From Acetobacterium sp. (GTDB lineage: Bacteria > Bacillota > Clostridia > Eubacteriales > Eubacteriaceae): 8,886 nucleotides of DNA. Below, in pieces: positions 1-5,829 of this stretch (positions are counted from its first letter, which is position 1; each line of letters starts with the position of its first letter). The DNA is taken from contig JAKLQL010000552.1 in NCBI GenBank assembly GCA_022013395.1, positions 1-8,886 on the forward strand, written 5' to 3'. The notes below the pieces were generated by a model, which saw only the letters and a list, made by a program, of their open reading frames with translations, searched no databases and was not told the origin of the DNA. Position numbers and translations under genes: made by a program.

Positions 1-54
1 ACCATGCTGAAGGCTTCCAACCCGATTTTTATTATTACCGGTGATGTGAAGTAA
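1..54 (+). CDS. C-terminal end of an unidentified protein (partial)
   Basis: An open frame enters from the left edge and ends at TAA (52-54). The visible tail is TMLKASNPIFIITGDVK, which is too short to assign to a family. The internal ATG at 4 is not treated as a start because the frame is open to the edge and no ribosome binding site can be seen. Copy A of the structured repeat begins about 57 bases after the stop. I see no clear intrinsic terminator between them, so the repeat may form the 3' end of this transcript. That this is a genuine gene end is an inference from the open frame and from the structured non-coding DNA that follows. Confidence 0.45.
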   Translation, partial: TMLKASNPIFIITGDVK

Positions 55-110
55 AAAACCGTGTTAGTACTAGCGAAATTCAATAACTCCGAACAATGAT
101 TGCGTCCGAG

Positions 111-199
111 CAGTTTCCACAAACAATTTTGTAACGTGTAGGCGAACAGGCGATAGCATGTCCGCCGTACAGTGTAGAAATTGTTTCGTGCGAAACTGA
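111..199. repeat. Structured intergenic repeat, copy A
   Basis: The 77-base core (123-199) matches 1881-1957 at 73 of 77 positions with no gaps. It folds as an imperfect hairpin: CAGTTTC (111-117) pairs with GAAACTG (192-198), and ACAATTT (123-129) pairs with AAATTGT (178-184). The apex contains ACAGGC-GATA-GCATGT. Just outside the left arm, 88-110 form an imperfect small hairpin that includes CAAT/ATTG. Copy B carries a larger insertion at a comparable position. It lies between the partial gene and the riboswitch promoter and codes for nothing convincing. I do not recognise it as a named repeat family. Repeat status is seen directly; function is unknown. Confidence 0.85.
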
Positions 200-242
200 T
201 TGGTAAGCTCGCGATACTTTCGGTATTGCAGAAAAACTGCTA

Positions 243-271
243 TTGACAAAGAGAAATTCTTAGTGTAGAAT
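243..271 (+). promoter_or_regulatory. Sigma-A promoter of the riboswitch transcript
   Basis: TTGACA (243-248) and TAGAAT (266-271) are separated by exactly 17 bases. The predicted transcription start is near 278, just ahead of the riboswitch P1 stem (from about 281). This is the best promoter match in the window. It implies that the riboswitch RNA is strongly transcribed from its own start rather than being a read-through leader. Confidence 0.8.
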
Positions 272-280
272 GAAATCAAT

Positions 281-468
281 TAAATAGTGAACTTGTCCTA
301 TATTCAAGGGAAAAAGGTGTAAATCCTTTGCTGTAATCGCAGCTGTAAAACATGATGACCGTCTCAGAGCCACTGTTAAGTAATTAACGGGAAGGCAGAT
401 GGAAAGTTGATTGTTGAGCCAGAAGACCTGTTTGTAGTGATTTCTTATAAAAACCTCCGATTTAGAGG
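281..468 (+). promoter_or_regulatory. Cobalamin (B12) riboswitch, class I, with kissing loop
   Basis: It binds a corrinoid, usually adenosylcobalamin, and controls its own transcript. The conserved core is present in order: AAGGGAA (306-312), GGTGTAAATCC (316-326), GCTG..CAGCTGTAA (330-348), GCCACTG (369-375), CGGGAAGGC (about 388-396) and the B12 box GAGCCAGAAGACCTG (416-430). A P1 helix can form between AAATAG (282-287) and CTGTTT (428-433). P5 is GCTG (330-333)/CAGC (340-343). P13 is CCTC (454-457)/GAGG (465-468), and its loop has CGATT (458-462), the exact complement of AATCG (335-339) in L5. This is the L5-L13 kissing interaction expected of class-I switches. The 45 bases after P13 lead to an intrinsic terminator, so control is probably by transcription termination. 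No coding gene follows for over 400 bases, which is atypical. Confidence 0.92.
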
Positions 469-512
469 ACTGTAAGAGCATTATATTTAAATTTCTAAGT
501 ATGATTCTTTTA

Positions 513-540
513 TCCTTCTCCATTGGAGAAGGATTTTTTT
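513..540 (+). terminator. Intrinsic terminator of the riboswitch expression platform
   Basis: TCCTTCTCC (513-521) pairs perfectly with GGAGAAGGA (525-533), followed by seven Ts (534-540). It lies 45 bases after P13. It is either the regulated terminator of the cobalamin riboswitch or the constitutive end of a short riboswitch RNA. I could not identify an unambiguous antiterminator; AGAGGA (464-469) in P13 is a partial complement of the 5' arm. Confidence 0.88.
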
Positions 541-548
541 CGTTTTCC

Positions 549-731
549 GGTGAGCCTGCTTAATACTGACATGTTATTGGCCATCACCTGAGAACCCGGG
601 CAATTGTGTGTAGCCTGGGGTTGGTATTTCTCCTGACCAACAGTTAATAGAAGAATCACTTCGAATACAAGGACATCTCCAAGTCAGTATTTAATACCCT
701 TCCTCGGGGATGGTGTGTGACATCCCCGAAT
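549..731 (+). ncRNA. Candidate structured RNA downstream of the riboswitch (unidentified)
   Basis: About 180 bases with no credible reading frame but clear pairing. A closing helix forms between TACTGACATGT (564-574) and the split strand ACAT (673-676) plus GTCAGTA (683-689). Inside it are AACCCGGGC/GCCTGGGGTT (593-601/613-622, one bulge and one GU pair), GTTGGT/ACCAAC (620-625/636-641, ten-base loop; it shares a few bases with the previous helix, so the two may alternate) and a small GAAG/CTTC hairpin near 652-662. A strong 9-bp hairpin follows at 704-729. No good promoter lies immediately upstream, so it may be made by read-through of the riboswitch terminator. Size and rod-like closing stem would allow a 6S-type RNA, but I cannot confirm any named family. 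Other readings are a second regulatory aptamer or a decayed leader. Confidence 0.4.
704..731 (+). terminator. Strong hairpin, probable terminator of the 549-731 RNA
   Basis: TCGGGGATG (704-712) pairs perfectly with CATCCCCGA (721-729) around an eight-base loop. The following bases (AATTTATCTTGCTTT) are T-rich but interrupted, so termination may be partial. It could equally be a 3' stabilising stem. It separates the riboswitch region from the amidotransferase gene. Confidence 0.55.
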
Positions 732-815
732 TTATCTTGCTTTCATTGATTTACATTTATATAGAAAACACTTCCCGCTTAGATTTTTGCTGGTCAAAAA
801 TTTAAGTACCATTAG

Positions 816-849
816 AAAAAGCGTATTCGATTCTGGATAGGCTTTTTTT
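816..849 (+). terminator. Weak A/T-rich terminator-like inverted repeat
   Basis: AAAAAGC (816-822) pairs with GCTTTTT (841-847) around an 18-base loop, with the T-run continuing to 849. A separate hairpin, ATTTTTG/CAAAAAT (783-789/795-801), lies just upstream and lacks a T-tail. Together they may back up the 704-731 hairpin. No other signal is evident in 732-860. Confidence 0.3.
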
Positions 850-874
850 AATGAGTCGAATTTGTCAAAAAAAG

Positions 875-903
875 TTTAGAAAAAACGATTAAAATGATAT
901 ACT
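875..903 (+). promoter_or_regulatory. Extended -10 promoter of the amidotransferase gene
   Basis: TTTAGA (875-880) and TATACT (898-903) are 17 bases apart, with TG at 895-896 giving the extended -10 motif TGaTATACT. The expected start is near 910, leaving a leader of about 40 bases before the ATG at 952. Confidence 0.6.
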
Positions 904-951
904 TACATAAAAATAATCGATATTATAAATCATCAGATAGGAAGGTAGCTT

Positions 952-1665
952 ATGAGAATTCATTATTTACAACATGTCCCCTTTGAAAATCCGGGGAGTA
1001 TTTTAGCATGGGCAAAAACCAATCAATGTGATGTCACCTCGACACAATTGCATAACGATGAAGCTTTACCGGAAGTGAACGAATTTGACTGGTTAGTGGT
1101 TATGGGGGGACCGATGAATATTTATGAAGAGGATCAATATCCCTGGCTGAAGGCCGAGAAAGAATTGATCAAAGCCGCCATAAAAACCAACAAGGTTGTC
1201 ATCGGCATGTGCTTGGGCAGTCAGTTGATTGCGGATATCATCGGCGGAAAAGTCGTTCAAAACAAACAAAAAGAAATCGGCTGGTTCCCGATTATGTTTT
1301 CAGAAAAAGCGAAAGCGTCCCCATTGTTTTCATTTTTTCCGGACAATCCAGTGGTCTTTCACTGGCATGGCGATACCTTTGTCGACCTGCCCCAGGAGGC
1401 CACGATCATTGCTGAAAACGCGGCCTGTAAAAACCAGGCCTTTGTCTACCAGCAAAGAGTCTTTGGGTTTCAATTTCATTTAGAAAATACCTTGCCGATT
1501 ATCGAAGATCTCATCACAAACTGCGGCGATGAAATGATTCCGGGGGATTATGTGCAGTCGCCCCAGGAAGTATTATCCCATCCGGAGTATATGCTTCAGG
1601 ATAATCAGTGGATGGCAGCATTTCTAGACCAACTCAAACAGCTGGATGAGGCTAGCCGGATTTAA
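952..1665 (+). CDS. Class I (triad) glutamine amidotransferase
   Basis: A 237-residue protein of the GATase1 fold, which hydrolyses glutamine and channels ammonia or acts on a gamma-glutamyl substrate. The triad is visible: the nucleophile elbow GMCLGSQ with Cys87, and FQFHLE with His176 and Glu178. VVMGGPMNIYEE (about 49-60) supplies the oxyanion-loop region. The protein is a free-standing amidotransferase domain with no synthetase domain attached, like the GMP-synthase-like stand-alone members often annotated 'type 1 glutamine amidotransferase'. The substrate cannot be told from sequence. The start is fixed by AGGAAGG (939-945), six bases upstream. The gene ends in tandem stops TAATAA. It has its own promoter and may be co-transcribed with the creatininase-family gene, since no clear terminator separates them, only repeat copy B. 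Cytosolic; intact length for the family. Confidence 0.9.
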   Translation: MRIHYLQHVPFENPGSILAWAKTNQCDVTSTQLHNDEALPEVNEFDWLVVMGGPMNIYEEDQYPWLKAEKELIKAAIKTNKVVIGMCLGSQLIADIIGGKVVQNKQKEIGWFPIMFSEKAKASPLFSFFPDNPVVFHWHGDTFVDLPQEATIIAENAACKNQAFVYQQRVFGFQFHLENTLPIIEDLITNCGDEMIPGDYVQSPQEVLSHPEYMLQDNQWMAAFLDQLKQLDEASRI

Positions 1666-1768
1666 TAAAAATTATCTTTTACAACAAATGACGGGTCAAA
1701 AATTGGGTAAATATAAACCATAATAATTTTTAGGCGATTAAAAAATTCAAAAGAGTCGAACGAAAGTT

Positions 1769-1966
1769 ACTTTGCGTTTAGTTTCCACAACAATAAGAAA
1801 TCGCTATGCGAATTTCTTATTGTTCGCGGGCAGTCGCCAACTACAAGCAAGCTTGTGATTGGCTCATTGCCTTCACGAAAACAATTTTGTAACGTGTAGG
1901 CGAACAGGCGATAGCCTGTACGACGTACAGTGTAAAAATTGTTTCGTGCGAAACTGAATGCAAAGT
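1769..1966. repeat. Structured intergenic repeat, copy B (long form, multi-hairpin)
   Basis: The core 1881-1957 matches copy A at 73 of 77 positions. This copy folds much further. Its outer arms ACTTTGCGTTTAGTTTC (1769-1785) and 1950-1966 form 17 uninterrupted pairs, two of them GU. Inside are a perfect 13-bp hairpin AACAATAAGAAAT/ATTTCTTATTGTT (1789-1801/1812-1824), a hairpin centred on ACAAGC-AA-GCTTGT (1836-1863, one mismatch), and ACAGGC-GATA-GCCTGT in the core, perfect here but mismatched in copy A. CACGAAAACAATTTT (1874-1888) pairs with AAAATTGTTTCGTG (about 1935-1948). The whole acts as one closed multi-branched unit of about 200 bases. The right arm ends 54 bases before the next ATG. 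It fills most of the 355-base gap 1666-2020. No transposase, so any mobility would need to be supplied elsewhere. Confidence 0.85.
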
Positions 1967-2020
1967 TCACGGAACTTGGGCGAATGCCTAAAAAACATTT
2001 TGTTTGAAAGGAATTGTGTG

Positions 2021-2782
2021 ATGAAAAAGGTAATGCTTAACGAAATGACCGCGCTGGAAGTTCAGGAGATGTTAAAAAAGGCTGATCAGGTAACCGCTAT
2101 TGTGACCTTTGGGTCCTGCGAGAGCCATGGCTGGCATTGTTGTCTGGGACCTGATTTTTTCGTGCCCTCAGAGGTCGCCAAACGGGTGGCCGAGAAGCTT
2201 AACAATGTGGTGGTGCTGCCCTGCGTGCCGTTTGGCACATCCATCCATTACAACCGTTACCCGATGTCGATTACCCTGCGGTATGAAACAGAAATTGCCA
2301 TAGCCGAAGATATTTTCGAGAGTCTGATTAACAACGGGATCAAGCACATTTATATTTTAAATGGTCATGATGGCAATATCCCGGCGCTGGAAATTGCCGC
2401 TCATAAGGTTAAAAATCGCCATCGAGAGGCAAAATTTCTGTATCTGCCGGACTGGTGGACCAAAGTTGGGCCGATTATGGGCGACCGTTTTGAGGTCTGG
2501 AACGGACTGGGGCATGGTGGCGAAGGTGAAACCTCGATCATGATGGCTTTGCGCCCGGAACTGGTCAAGCTGGAAGATGCCATATCACAAGTGCCGGAAA
2601 ACGTCATCAAAATTAATGAAAAGGTAGATATTATCTGGGATATCAAAGAACTTACCGCCACCGGTGCTACCGGCGATCCCACCAAAGCCAGCATTGAAAA
2701 AGGCGAGCAGATGCTGGAAATCTTTGTTGATCTGGTCGCCAGTGCCATTGAAGAGATGAATCAGCGGGGTTGGGAATATTAA
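2021..2782 (+). CDS. Creatininase-family metal-dependent amidohydrolase
   Basis: A 253-residue enzyme of the creatininase family, whose members (creatininase, FAPy deformylase ArfB, mycofactocin MftE) hydrolyse amide-type bonds with a divalent metal centre. Motifs are present: GSCESHGWHCCLGPD (31-45), giving Glu34, His36 and Asp45 as metal ligands; NGHDGN (114-119) with His116; and GHGGEGETS (164-172) with His165, Glu168 and Glu170. The usual signature is close to GSxEQHGPHLPLGTD, so the Ser for Gln, Trp for Pro, Cys-Cys and Pro for Thr mark a divergent subgroup. The substrate is unknown. The start at 2021 is chosen for GAAAGGA (2006-2012) eight bases upstream. An in-frame ATG at 1958 would extend into the repeat core and has no ribosome binding site. 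Probably follows the amidotransferase in one transcript; cytosolic. Confidence 0.9.
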   Translation: MKKVMLNEMTALEVQEMLKKADQVTAIVTFGSCESHGWHCCLGPDFFVPSEVAKRVAEKLNNVVVLPCVPFGTSIHYNRYPMSITLRYETEIAIAEDIFESLINNGIKHIYILNGHDGNIPALEIAAHKVKNRHREAKFLYLPDWWTKVGPIMGDRFEVWNGLGHGGEGETSIMMALRPELVKLEDAISQVPENVIKINEKVDIIWDIKELTATGATGDPTKASIEKGEQMLEIFVDLVASAIEEMNQRGWEY

Positions 2783-2852
2783 ATTTATGAGTTGCATTCT
2801 AAGAAAAGCGATTAACTTAATCTAAGACAAAAAGAAAAGAGGTGGGATAACC

Positions 2853-3701
2853 ATGAAAAAAATAGTGGTATTACTGTTAACCGTTTGTTTAGCGATTTCT
2901 CTTTCAGGATGTTCGCTGATACCGGGGATTTTTGGCAATAAGGGTCAATCGGTAAAAAATGAGGCGATCACCTTGTCTTTGGCATTTGGAGAAGAGACCG
3001 GAACCTATACCGGCAAATTAGTGCAGGGTTTGCCCCAGGGTGAGGGTGTATTTACGGTAGCGGCCACGGATGATAAGATCGCCTGGACCTATGATGGCAA
3101 ATGGGAAAAAGGGCATTTTCAAGGAGCGGGAGAAACGACCTGGGAAGACGGATTTGTTCAGGAAGGATACTACCAGGATGACCTTTTAAACGGCGAGGGA
3201 AAAGAATATCTCGATGAAAACCAACTGGTTTATGAAGGTAATTATACTGACAATAAATATGATGGACAAGGCACCCTTTATAATTATAATGGCGATGTAA
3301 TTTACTCGGGTGAGTTTAACATGGGTTATTATAACGAAACTTTGGCTGAAAGAAAAGTCCGACTGGATCCCTTTAAGGCCCAAGCGTCGGAGTTGTCCTA
3401 TACTGAAATTTATGACAATGCCAAAAATCAAACCGGAAAAGTAGTGAAGATGACCGGGCGGGTTTATCAGGTTTATGAAAACTATGAAAATCAGCAGTAC
3501 TTTTGCGATTTTCTGATGGATTTAAATGACGATCCCAATCAGATGGTTCAGGTTTATTATCGATTAAACTCGGGCGAAAAACCCTTAGCTGAAAATCAAA
3601 TGGTAACGGTCTGGGGAACAGTTGAATATCTCTATACGTATACTACCGATGGCGGTGTGGAATATACGGTGCCGAATGTGGAAGCTTGGAGCGTGGAGTA
3701 A
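2853..3701 (+). CDS. MORN-repeat lipoprotein
   Basis: A 282-residue exported lipoprotein. The signal peptide runs from the MKK start through a hydrophobic stretch to the lipobox LSGC, with Cys20 lipidated, so it should sit on the outer face of the membrane. Residues about 50-160 carry four to five MORN-type repeats of the YxGxWxxGxxxGxGxxxxxxG kind (for example near 52-67, 80-95, 103-118, 127-142, 150-160). Residues about 183-282 look like an OB-fold-type beta domain: GKVVKMTGRVYQVYE, then MVQVYY and QMVTVWGTVEYL. MORN repeats generally mediate surface or lipid contact; the role here is unknown. The ribosome binding site AGAGGTGGG lies seven or so bases before the ATG. It begins 70 bases after the creatininase-family gene. 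A weak promoter, TTGCAT-18-CTTAAT (2792-2821), may give it its own start. It ends at a strong terminator. Confidence 0.85.
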   Translation: MKKIVVLLLTVCLAISLSGCSLIPGIFGNKGQSVKNEAITLSLAFGEETGTYTGKLVQGLPQGEGVFTVAATDDKIAWTYDGKWEKGHFQGAGETTWEDGFVQEGYYQDDLLNGEGKEYLDENQLVYEGNYTDNKYDGQGTLYNYNGDVIYSGEFNMGYYNETLAERKVRLDPFKAQASELSYTEIYDNAKNQTGKVVKMTGRVYQVYENYENQQYFCDFLMDLNDDPNQMVQVYYRLNSGEKPLAENQMVTVWGTVEYLYTYTTDGGVEYTVPNVEAWSVE

Positions 3702-3730
3702 AAAATAAATACGGATATGTAGATATGTAG

Positions 3731-3761
3731 AAACTCCCAGTCAGCAAAAGACTGGGAGTTT
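3731..3761. terminator. Bidirectional intrinsic terminator
   Basis: A perfect 12-bp stem, AAACTCCCAGTC (3731-3742) with GACTGGGAGTTT (3750-3761), around loop AGCAAAA. It sits between two convergent genes, 29 bases after the lipoprotein stop and 21 bases from the stop of the minus-strand gene, so it can end both. T-tracts are short on both sides. Confidence 0.85.
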
Positions 3762-3782
3762 CTAGTGTTTAGGAGCGGTAAT

Positions 3783-4851
3783 CTAGTTCAGGGTAATAAT
3801 ATCCGATCCGGCAAATTGGAAAGGCAAGTGGTACTGACCGTTGCCGATATATTCGGCGGCAGCATAGTCCCACCAGGGTTTGCCTTCATGGCGGAGTCGC
3901 ATTTGATTATCCCCGGGGGTTCCAAAATCAAATTCAATCAGGGTATCACCGGCATTATAACCGTCAACCGTGAAATTTAGAACTTTGATGGTACCGCCAT
4001 TATCGGTGGTTGAAACAACAATATAATCGCCAGTTGCATTGCTGAGGGGATTGGGGATATGCTCGGTATAAGTTGTTTGAGAAATGGACAATGAATTACC
4101 ATAGTCGGTTTTATACCACACCCCATATATTTTATTGATGAACTCTTCCGGAGTAAGGACGGATTGGATATTGGTTTGAGAACCGGTGGTCAGAATATAC
4201 TTGCCTTCGACCGTTGGGCTGGAAAAACCTTTAACACTTACCGCCATGGCTTTAACCGTGGTTTCGCCAATGGCCAGGGGAATGGCACTGGTATATTTAG
4301 CGGAGGTCTGATTAGGAACACTGCCATCGATGGTATAATAAACCATATCACTGGCGTTGCTCTTGATGATTTCCAGGTTTTGGGTGCCTTCATAGGTTCC
4401 CGAAGCCAGGTTAAAGCTGGGCATTTTAACCAGGTAGATGTCCTTGTTCTCAACATAGCTCTGGTCTCCGGTTTCTTTGGCAGCCCGTTCCAGCAAGGCG
4501 AGAATTTCAGCTTCGGATTTTCCGGAGGTAATATAGGAACTGAGCAGTTCGTCATAGAGTTTTTTTAATTCTTCCTGGTCCGTAGTTTTTTCAATTTTTT
4601 CTTCACTGGTCAGATTGGTGGTGGCAAACTGATTGTAGAGGAAAAAGGTAAGCGCACCGAGAATCAGAACACCGCCAATAATTGTCAGGATGATGATCAA
4701 TTTTTTTTTTGCTCTTTTTCGGGGGCGGAATATTTTGAGGCGGAATGCTTTGATTTGAATCAACGTCAGTTCGTTCCAGTTCAGCCCAATTTAATTCTTC
4801 ATTTGCTGGTTTGGCTTCATTGCTGTCAGATTGGTGTTCGTGGTCAGTCAT
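3783..4851 (-). CDS. Membrane-anchored Fn3-associated (CHB_HEX_C-like) domain protein, frameshifted
   Basis: The gene is split between two frames. Translation should begin at the ATG at 4851-4849, which has an excellent AGGAGGGG (4864-4857) five bases upstream. It encodes a polar N-terminus MTDHEHQ...IPPPKKSKKK. At the A10 tract (4710-4701) the frame is lost. If one A is removed, the frame runs straight into LIIILTIIGGVLILGALTFF and on to the stop, giving 355 residues. In that form residues 1-50 are cytoplasmic, 51-72 are the membrane anchor after a Lys-rich stop, about 80-130 are helical, and 144-219 form a domain with VYYTIDGSVPNQTSAKY and TTVKAMAVSVKG, typical of Fn3-associated/chitobiase C-terminal domains. 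A beta-rich C-terminal region (about 230-355) follows. The remaining long frame alone could start only at a TTG (4763) without a good ribosome site. The function is unknown; probably extracytoplasmic binding. Convergent with the MORN lipoprotein. Confidence 0.8.
4701..4710 (-). other. A10 homopolymer at the frameshift point
   Basis: Ten Ts on the plus strand (ten As in the sense of the gene). Nine As join the start-proximal frame to the frame of the rest of the protein; ten do not. The cause could be a sequencing or assembly length error, a real phase-variable tract, or transcriptional slippage. Confidence 0.9.
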
Positions 4852-5032
4852 TTTTGCCCCTCCTCATCTGGGTTGGAATCAAAACGCTGGTTACAAAAGT
4901 TTGAAAAAATGGCAGGCAAGGGATGATCAGAATAATTAATGGTGTCTCTATTTAATCTATACCCATAAACCAGATTTTTATATGGTCGATCGGGCTAAAT
5001 TTATAAAAATATGAACAATAATCATTTGGATT

Positions 5033-5060
5033 TTGAAATTTAGTTAATTTGATTTATAAT
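5033..5060 (+). promoter_or_regulatory. Sigma-A promoter of the regulator-kinase operon
   Basis: TTGAAA (5033-5038) and TATAAT (5055-5060) with a 16-base spacer. Expected start near 5067, giving a leader of about 65 bases. The rest of the divergent gap 4866-5032 is AT-rich; I see no clear promoter there for the minus-strand gene. Confidence 0.65.
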
Positions 5061-5131
5061 GGTGCTTAACAGGCAACGAAGCATCCATGTTTCGCATTGC
5101 CCGAGATCAGATAATGTTAGGATGGATTGGC

Positions 5132-5806
5132 ATGTATAAAATACTAATTGTAGAAGATGATCAGATTATCGCAACTTCGCTAAAAAATCATTTGGACAAA
5201 TGGGGGCTTGAAGCAGCGGCCATTGGGGATTTTCATCATATTCTGGATGAGTTTGTGACCTATGATCCCCAGCTCGTTTTGCTGGATATCTCTCTGCCAT
5301 TTTTTAATGGCTATCACTGGTGCAGCGAAATCCGTAAGATTTCCAAGGTACCGATTATTTTTATTTCATCCACCAGCGACAACATGAATATCGTCATGGC
5401 GATGAATATGGGCGGTGACGACTTTATTGCCAAGCCCTTTGATTTAGCAGTGGTGGTGGCCAAAATTCAGGCGCTGCTCAGACGAACCTATTCCTTTCAG
5501 GGACAGGTCAACCTGTTGGAACACAAGGGGGCGATACTGAATTTGGGTGATGCCAGCATTAGCTACAATGACCAGAAACTGGAACTGAGCAAGAATGAGT
5601 TTAAAACTCTTCAGATTCTGCTGGAAAATAAGGGCAAGGTGGTGTCCCGGGATGTGATCATGAAACGGCTCTGGGACAGCGACTGTTTTGTGGACGACAA
5701 TACCTTGACTGTCAACATTGCCAGGCTCCGCAAAAAATTGGATGAAGCTGGACTCACCGATTTTATTGCCACCAAAAAGGGCATTGGCTATTTAATTGGG
5801 GATTAA
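5132..5806 (+). CDS. bceR: OmpR-family response regulator, BceR-type
   Basis: A 224-residue two-component regulator. The receiver domain (1-118) has the acidic pair Glu8-Asp9/Asp10, phosphoacceptor Asp52 in LLDISLP, the switch Ser/Thr at about 80-81 and Lys101 in FIAKPF. Residues about 128-224 are the winged-helix DNA-binding domain, with LSKNEFKTLQILLENKGKV and the recognition region DDNTLTVNIARLRKKL. The start at 5132 is chosen because MYKILIVEDD is the canonical beginning of the receiver fold and AGGATGG lies six bases upstream. An ATG at 5087 would add 15 unrelated residues. Its likely targets are the operator sites at 6853-6888 in front of the transporter. Forms an operon with the kinase, 23 bases apart. 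The symbol rests on module organisation and operator match. Confidence 0.9.
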   Translation: MYKILIVEDDQIIATSLKNHLDKWGLEAAAIGDFHHILDEFVTYDPQLVLLDISLPFFNGYHWCSEIRKISKVPIIFISSTSDNMNIVMAMNMGGDDFIAKPFDLAVVVAKIQALLRRTYSFQGQVNLLEHKGAILNLGDASISYNDQKLELSKNEFKTLQILLENKGKVVSRDVIMKRLWDSDCFVDDNTLTVNIARLRKKLDEAGLTDFIATKKGIGYLIGD

Positions 5807-5829
5807 GGAAAGAGCAATGGTAGATTAAA

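Noticed and set aside
70..279. Minus-strand frame of 69 codons over repeat copy A and the riboswitch promoter
   Set aside because: It lies on the repeat and promoter and has no ribosome site. A similar peptide is read from copy B only because the DNA repeat is conserved.
272..444. GAAATCA (272-278) with TGATTTC (438-444) as riboswitch P1
   Set aside because: A perfect 7-bp match, but the promoter at 243-271 places the transcript start near 278, so the left strand would hardly be transcribed. AAATAG/CTGTTT (282-287/428-433) is preferred.
550..591. Tiny GTG-started frame (13 codons) after the riboswitch terminator, as a leader peptide
   Set aside because: No ribosome site at usable spacing (the nearest GGAGAAGGA is in the terminator stem, about 16 bases away) and it overlaps the paired RNA region.
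1767..1970. Minus-strand frame of 67 codons over repeat copy B
   Set aside because: Same cause: translation of structured repeat DNA; composition is unlike a protein and there is no ribosome site.
1958..2020. Upstream ATG giving a 274-residue creatininase-family protein
   Set aside because: It would begin inside the repeat and lacks a ribosome site. The ATG at 2021 has GAAAGGA at proper spacing and matches the family's N-terminus.
2401..2748. Minus-strand 115-codon frame inside the creatininase-family gene
   Set aside because: It is antisense to a clearly conserved enzyme, with no ribosome site or recognisable domain.
3783..4763. 326-residue minus-strand protein starting at TTG 4763 as the true gene product
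   Set aside because: No good ribosome site, rare start codon, and the correct N-terminus with a strong site is visible in the adjacent frame up to the A10 tract.
5087..5131. Upstream ATG giving a 239-residue response regulator
   Set aside because: The 15 added residues are not part of a receiver domain; MYKILIVEDD at 5132 with AGGATGG upstream is the natural start.
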